Positions 60,593-64,000 of a stretch of DNA of 64,000 bases are shown piece by piece. Position numbers and translations under genes: made by a program. A model generated the notes under the pieces. The model ran no database searches. It worked only from the letters and a program-made list of their open reading frames with translations, and had not been told where the DNA came from. Positions within the stretch are counted from its first letter, which is position 1, and each line of letters opens with the position of its first letter. This DNA comes from Bog-257 sp963834135 (lineage in GTDB: Bacteria; Acidobacteriota; Terriglobia; Terriglobales; Acidobacteriaceae): assembly GCA_963834135.1 (NCBI GenBank), contig CAWIAN010000010.1:434001-498000 (forward strand), in the 5' to 3' direction.

Positions 60593-62467
60593 ATGATGGC
60601 CACCGGTCCCTCTAAACCGGGAAAAAAGACCGAAATCTTCAAGGCGCTGCCGGAGATCGTCCAACTGATCAGGCCTCGCCGTGCCCTGCTCTCGCTCGGT
60701 CTCGTGTTGATGGTGATCAACCGGGTCTCTGGGTTGGTGTTGCCTGCCTCGACGAAGTACCTGGTCGACGACGTCATCGGCAAGAAGCACTACCACCTGC
60801 TTTATCCGCTGGTTGGAGTGGTGCTGGCGGCTACGCTAATCCAGGGGATAACGTCTTTTGCCCTCACTCAAACGCTCTCCAAGGCCGCGCAGAGGCTGAT
60901 CACCGAGTTGCGCCGCCGCGTGCAAGAGCACATCGGCCGGCTATCCGTCTCCTATTACGATTCCAACAAGACAGGCATGCTGGTTTCGCGCATCATGAGC
61001 GACGTTGAGGGTGTCCGCAATCTGATTGGCACCGGACTGGTCGATTTCGTGGGCGGCCTGCTGACTGCGGTGATCGCCTTTGCGGTGCTGATCCATATCA
61101 GCCCTGTAATGACGGCCATTGCCTTCGCGTTCTTGCTGGTCTTCGGCATCGGCTTACGGAAGGCCTTCGCTGTCATTCGGCCGATTTTTCGCGAGCGCGC
61201 CAAAATCACCGCCGAGGTTACCGGCCGGCTGACCGAATCGCTCGGCGGCGTGCGCGTGGTGAAGGGTTATCACGCCGAGGCGCGCGAGCATGACGTCTTC
61301 AGCTCGGGGGTCGAGCGACTGCTGCAAAACGTATTCAAGACTCTAACGGCAACCTCCGTGATGAGTCTTTCTTCCTCGACCTTGATGGGCATTATCGGCG
61401 CGATTGTTATGTTCATGGGCACGCGCCAGATTCTCGCCGGTAGGCTCACGCTCGGCGGCTTCTTCACCTACACCATGTTCCTGGGATATCTAGCCGCTCC
61501 GCTCTTCCAGGTGGTCGGCATCGGAACGCAGATCACTGAGGCCATCGCGGGCCTGGAGCGTACACGTGAGGTTCTGGACGAAACCCCGGAGAATGAGGAT
61601 CCGGAGCGCACAGTTGCCCTCGGTCCGATTCGCGGGGACTTGCAATTCCAGGACGTGAGTTTTGCCTACGAGCAGCAGAAGACTGTTCTGCACGACGTGT
61701 CGTTCCATGCTCAACCTGGTTCAGTCACGGCGTTGGTGGGCTCATCGGGCTCAGGCAAGTCGACCATCATCGGATTGATTGCGGCCTTTCACAAGCCGAA
61801 TGACGGAGCCGTGCTGGTCGATGGCATCGATCTGGCGAAGGTTCGGCTGGAGACGTACCGCACGCAGCTAGGCATGGTCCTTCAGGATTCGTTCCTGTTC
61901 GACGGATCGATTCGCGAGAACGTCGCCTTCTCCAAGCCCGATGCGACCGAGGATGAGATTCTGCGAGCCTGCCGTATTGCGCGCGTTGACGAGTTTGCCG
62001 AGAAGTATGAACTGAAGTACGACACCATCATCGGTGAGCGGGGCGTGAAGCTCTCCGGTGGTCAGCGCCAGAGGGTCTCGATCGCCCGGGCCATTCTGGC
62101 GAATCCACGCATTTTGATCCTCGACGAGGCCACGTCGAGCCTGGACTCAGAATCCGAAGCCCTGATCCAGCAAGGCCTGTCATACCTGATGCAAGGCCGC
62201 ACTACTTTCGTGATCGCGCACAGGCTGTCGACCATTCGGCGCGCCGATCAGATTCTGGTAGTCGAAGGTGGTCGCATCGTCGAACACGGCACGCACCAGT
62301 CGTTATTCGACCTGGGCGGCCGCTACTACGAGCTCTACACCAAACAGCACGGCATCGAGCAGAACCTTTTCCTCGCGCCCGGCGAAGGCGACGTCCTGGA
62401 AGAAGACCAGTCAGCTGCACCCAACCCGGCTGCCGGCGATCCGGACCCGGCTTCTCTGCTTCGCTAA
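60593..62467 (+). CDS. ABC exporter, fused membrane and ATPase domains
   Basis: The 624-aa half-transporter has a six-helix ABC_membrane domain (about 20-320) and an ATPase domain (about 350-580) with Walker A GSSGSGKST, Q-loop LGMVLQDSFLF, signature LSGGQRQR, Walker B ILILDEATSS and switch-His IAHRLST. It is the MsbA/LmrA-like type and acts as a dimer, exporting lipids or drugs. The neighbouring MarR suggests inducible efflux. The C-terminal 30 residues are Asp/Pro-rich and unordered. I chose ATG at 60593; a TTG at 60584 is in the same frame. Confidence 0.93.
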   Translation: MMATGPSKPGKKTEIFKALPEIVQLIRPRRALLSLGLVLMVINRVSGLVLPASTKYLVDDVIGKKHYHLLYPLVGVVLAATLIQGITSFALTQTLSKAAQRLITELRRRVQEHIGRLSVSYYDSNKTGMLVSRIMSDVEGVRNLIGTGLVDFVGGLLTAVIAFAVLIHISPVMTAIAFAFLLVFGIGLRKAFAVIRPIFRERAKITAEVTGRLTESLGGVRVVKGYHAEAREHDVFSSGVERLLQNVFKTLTATSVMSLSSSTLMGIIGAIVMFMGTRQILAGRLTLGGFFTYTMFLGYLAAPLFQVVGIGTQITEAIAGLERTREVLDETPENEDPERTVALGPIRGDLQFQDVSFAYEQQKTVLHDVSFHAQPGSVTALVGSSGSGKSTIIGLIAAFHKPNDGAVLVDGIDLAKVRLETYRTQLGMVLQDSFLFDGSIRENVAFSKPDATEDEILRACRIARVDEFAEKYELKYDTIIGERGVKLSGGQRQRVSIARAILANPRILILDEATSSLDSESEALIQQGLSYLMQGRTTFVIAHRLSTIRRADQILVVEGGRIVEHGTHQSLFDLGGRYYELYTKQHGIEQNLFLAPGEGDVLEEDQSAAPNPAAGDPDPASLLR

Positions 62468-62570
62468 CCGAATTCCGCACGCCCCGTTTGGCCAACCAAT
62501 TTTCCTTTGCTCTTCTGGTTTGCTTCAGACTACTCTGGCGTGACATCACTGATATTGCCTGGAGGACCTG

Positions 62571-63266
62571 GTGAGGGCTACCGCTTCAGCAGCGGCGAAA
62601 GCGGCTATTGCCGCGAGGGGCATAAGGCTGCATCACTACGCCGTATTGCTCTTCGCGGAGCTGGCTTTCATTTTGATCTATCCCTTCTTTACCGGAAGCT
62701 TGTTCCGCGAAGGCCTGTTTCGAGCGCTGGCGAGCGCGGTGTTTTCCGCCGCCCTGTATGCAATTCTGGGCCGGGGCCGTCTCACCGCGGTCGCCTTCGT
62801 GCTTGGCGTACCGGCGATCGCGTTGCTGGTCCTGAACGCACTGGGATATCTGGAACGATTCCACACCTATGGATTGGCCCTGGGCTTTGCGTTCCTGGTT
62901 TTCATCTGCTGTGTCTTCGTCTATACCATCCTCTCGGAAGCCAGCGTCACCACCGATACTCTGGCCGGAGCAATCTCGGCCTACATGCTAATTGGCATTA
63001 CTTTCGGCGTGGTATATGCATTAATTGACCGGGTGATTCCCGGCGCCTTTCGCGACACGGTGGAACCGGGCAGAGTCTTGAACCAAGCCGAGCTTACGTT
63101 CTACAGCTTCATGACCCTCACTTCGGTGGGTTATGGGGACATTGTGCCGCGCGACTCTCACGCCCGGGCATTTGCCATGATCGAATCGGTATTAGGAATC
63201 ATGTATCCCGCTGTTCTGGTCGCTCGCCTGGTCGGACTCCACAGCCAAAAACCGAATCAGGAATAA
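62571..63266 (+). CDS. Potassium-channel-like membrane protein with one pore
   Basis: The 231-aa protein has five or six hydrophobic helices and a single pore loop with the selectivity filter TLTSVGYGDI, then an inner helix (MIESVLGIMYPAVLVARLVGL). This is the Ion_trans_2 fold, and a tetramer would form the K+ channel. There is no RCK domain or voltage-sensor Arg ladder, so gating is unknown. GTG at 62571 is preceded by GGAGG with good spacing. It follows the ABC exporter by 103 nt. Confidence 0.9.
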   Translation: MRATASAAAKAAIAARGIRLHHYAVLLFAELAFILIYPFFTGSLFREGLFRALASAVFSAALYAILGRGRLTAVAFVLGVPAIALLVLNALGYLERFHTYGLALGFAFLVFICCVFVYTILSEASVTTDTLAGAISAYMLIGITFGVVYALIDRVIPGAFRDTVEPGRVLNQAELTFYSFMTLTSVGYGDIVPRDSHARAFAMIESVLGIMYPAVLVARLVGLHSQKPNQE

Positions 63267-63382
63267 GCGCCTCTCGAAGCCGCAGTCGGTAACCCGGCAC
63301 CGTCTGCCTCATTGAGCCATGCGACCTAAAGGTAGTATTCTGAAGGTCAGCTCTCACACTGACTGATCTGGAGGTAAGTGCT

Positions 63383-63751
63383 TTGCGCCGTAGCTTTCGT
63401 CGGCCCTTTTCTTCTTTAATCCTGCTTTTCGCGATCCTGGCGGGAACTACCCCGCTCTGGGCGCACGCCGTGCTAATGCAGTCCAAACCTCAAATGAATT
63501 CCACCGTGAAAGGCCCCGACGTTCCCATCTGGCTGCGTTTCAACGTGCGCGTGGACGGCAAACGCTCGCGCCTACAACTGTTGACAGCCGACGGTTCAAC
63601 TATTCCAGTCGAAACTCCCAAGCAGACCGCTCCGGACATTCTGGAATCCCACGTCAGCGGATTAAAGCCCGGAACTTATAAGTTGCAATGGAAGGCACTC
63701 GCCTCAGACGGTCACATGAGCAATGGCGAAGTCGACTTCACGGTGAATTAG
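63383..63751 (+). CDS. CopC-domain copper-binding protein
   Basis: The 122-aa periplasmic protein has a signal peptide (SSLILLFAILAGTTPLWA) ending just before H-A-V-L, so the mature N-terminus is His, as in CopC proteins where it binds Cu(II). The rest is the CopC beta-sandwich: SKPQMNSTVKGPDVPIWLRFN, KPGTYKLQWKALASDGHMSNGEVDFTV, with S-D-G-H carrying the second His. TTG at 63383 has GGAGGT 7 nt upstream. It lies just before a CopD-like gene. Confidence 0.9.
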   Translation: MRRSFRRPFSSLILLFAILAGTTPLWAHAVLMQSKPQMNSTVKGPDVPIWLRFNVRVDGKRSRLQLLTADGSTIPVETPKQTAPDILESHVSGLKPGTYKLQWKALASDGHMSNGEVDFTVN

Positions 63752-63760
63752 CCGGTCTTG

Positions 63761-64000
63761 ATGGTAAAGCTTGTCGACATCTTTGGATATCTTGCCGTAC
63801 TGCTCAGCGCGGGTACCCTCATCGGGCAATCGCTGCTGCTGGGGGGATTGTTTTTTCTATTGTGGGTGGCGCGCCCGAATCCGGAGATGCCTGCCGGTGG
63901 AGTGACTCAAGTTCGCGCGTCGACTCTCAAGTTCTTTCGCTGGTCGGCGATTGGCCTGGCCGCGGTGCAGGTGCTCTACCTGTACGTGAACTCTGCTGTG
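63761..64000 (+). CDS. CopD-like copper-import membrane protein, 3' partial
   Basis: The frame is open from ATG 63761 to the window end (80 codons). It begins VKLVDIFGYLAVLLSAGTLIGQSLLLGGLFFLLWVARP and a second helix follows (FFRWSAIGLAAVQVLYLYVN), as in CopD membrane proteins. It starts 9 nt after copC, so the two form a copper-handling operon. The remaining helices and any conserved His lie outside the window. Confidence 0.8.
   Translation, partial: MVKLVDIFGYLAVLLSAGTLIGQSLLLGGLFFLLWVARPNPEMPAGGVTQVRASTLKFFRWSAIGLAAVQVLYLYVNSAV

Noticed and set aside
1..64000. tRNA, rRNA, CRISPR arrays, prophage and transposases
   Set aside because: I saw no tRNA cloverleaf with GTTCRA loop, no repeat-spacer array and no transposase, integrase or phage structural motif in either strand.

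Overview
The window is one continuous piece of a bacterial chromosome, about 60% GC, with no rRNA, tRNA, CRISPR array, prophage or intact insertion sequence that I could see. The gene content points to an acidobacterium of the Terriglobia type. The signs are a Pkn-type serine/threonine kinase with a C-terminal TPR array, GloVer-repeat (TIGR03803-like) and VWFA-related secreted proteins, a DUF6599-like protein, an Hfq with a long basic N-terminal tail, and many secreted proteins of unknown function. This assignment is an inference from family content, not from a marker gene.

Layout. 1-9.1 kb: a frameshifted penicillin acylase, a beta-propeller lipoprotein, a bifunctional homocysteine methyltransferase/MTHFR, xseB, a degenerate receiver protein, a membrane O-glycosyltransferase with TPRs and an ATP-dependent DNA ligase. 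9.4-14.9 kb: a GT2 glycosyltransferase, two tandem paralogous coiled-coil membrane proteins, a VIT1/CCC1-like transporter coupled to a beta-barrel-like protein, and a tetraheme cytochrome. 14.9-23.2 kb: an M50 protease, an HU/IHF protein, dcd, a DUF2306 protein, the co-directional chain tmk-holB-hfq, and a kinase-TPR receptor. 23.4-31 kb: small secreted proteins, a stretch of decayed gene remnants (23.6-24.1 kb), thiO, a retropepsin-like protease and a GloVer-repeat protein. 31.2-36 kb: pyruvate:ferredoxin oxidoreductase followed by a dihydroorotate-dehydrogenase-like gene. 36-39 kb: a decayed higBA toxin-antitoxin pair, dinB, and thrB behind what reads as a complete threonine attenuator. 39-52.4 kb: a phosphoesterase, a hybrid histidine kinase, a MagIII-type glycosylase, SAM hydrolase, an outer-membrane barrel protein, a SpoIID-peptidase fusion overlapping a penicillin-binding protein, and a quinone oxidoreductase. 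52.6-64 kb: a large AMIN/amidase, a DUF6599-like protein, a candidate small RNA, a VWFA-like protein, a twice-frameshifted amidohydrolase, a methyltransferase/MarR/ABC-exporter module around a perfect palindromic operator, a potassium-channel-like protein, and copC-copD-like genes running off the end.

Functional themes are cell-envelope remodelling (amidase, PBP, SpoIID, M50 protease, glycosyltransferases), DNA replication and repair (tmk, holB, dcd, ligase, dinB, MagIII, xseB) and central or one-carbon metabolism (HMT-MTHFR, PFOR, thrB, thiO, SAM hydrolase). The most unusual signals are non-coding: the thrB leader peptide with promoter and terminator, an orphan promoter-terminator pair defining a roughly 80-nt RNA, a perfect 25-bp MarR operator on a nearly leaderless promoter, a TGTGA-N6-TCACA site before the PFOR gene, and several dispersed palindromic elements. 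Four loci are decayed or frameshifted: penicillin acylase, higBA, the 23.6-24.1 kb remnants and the amidohydrolase.
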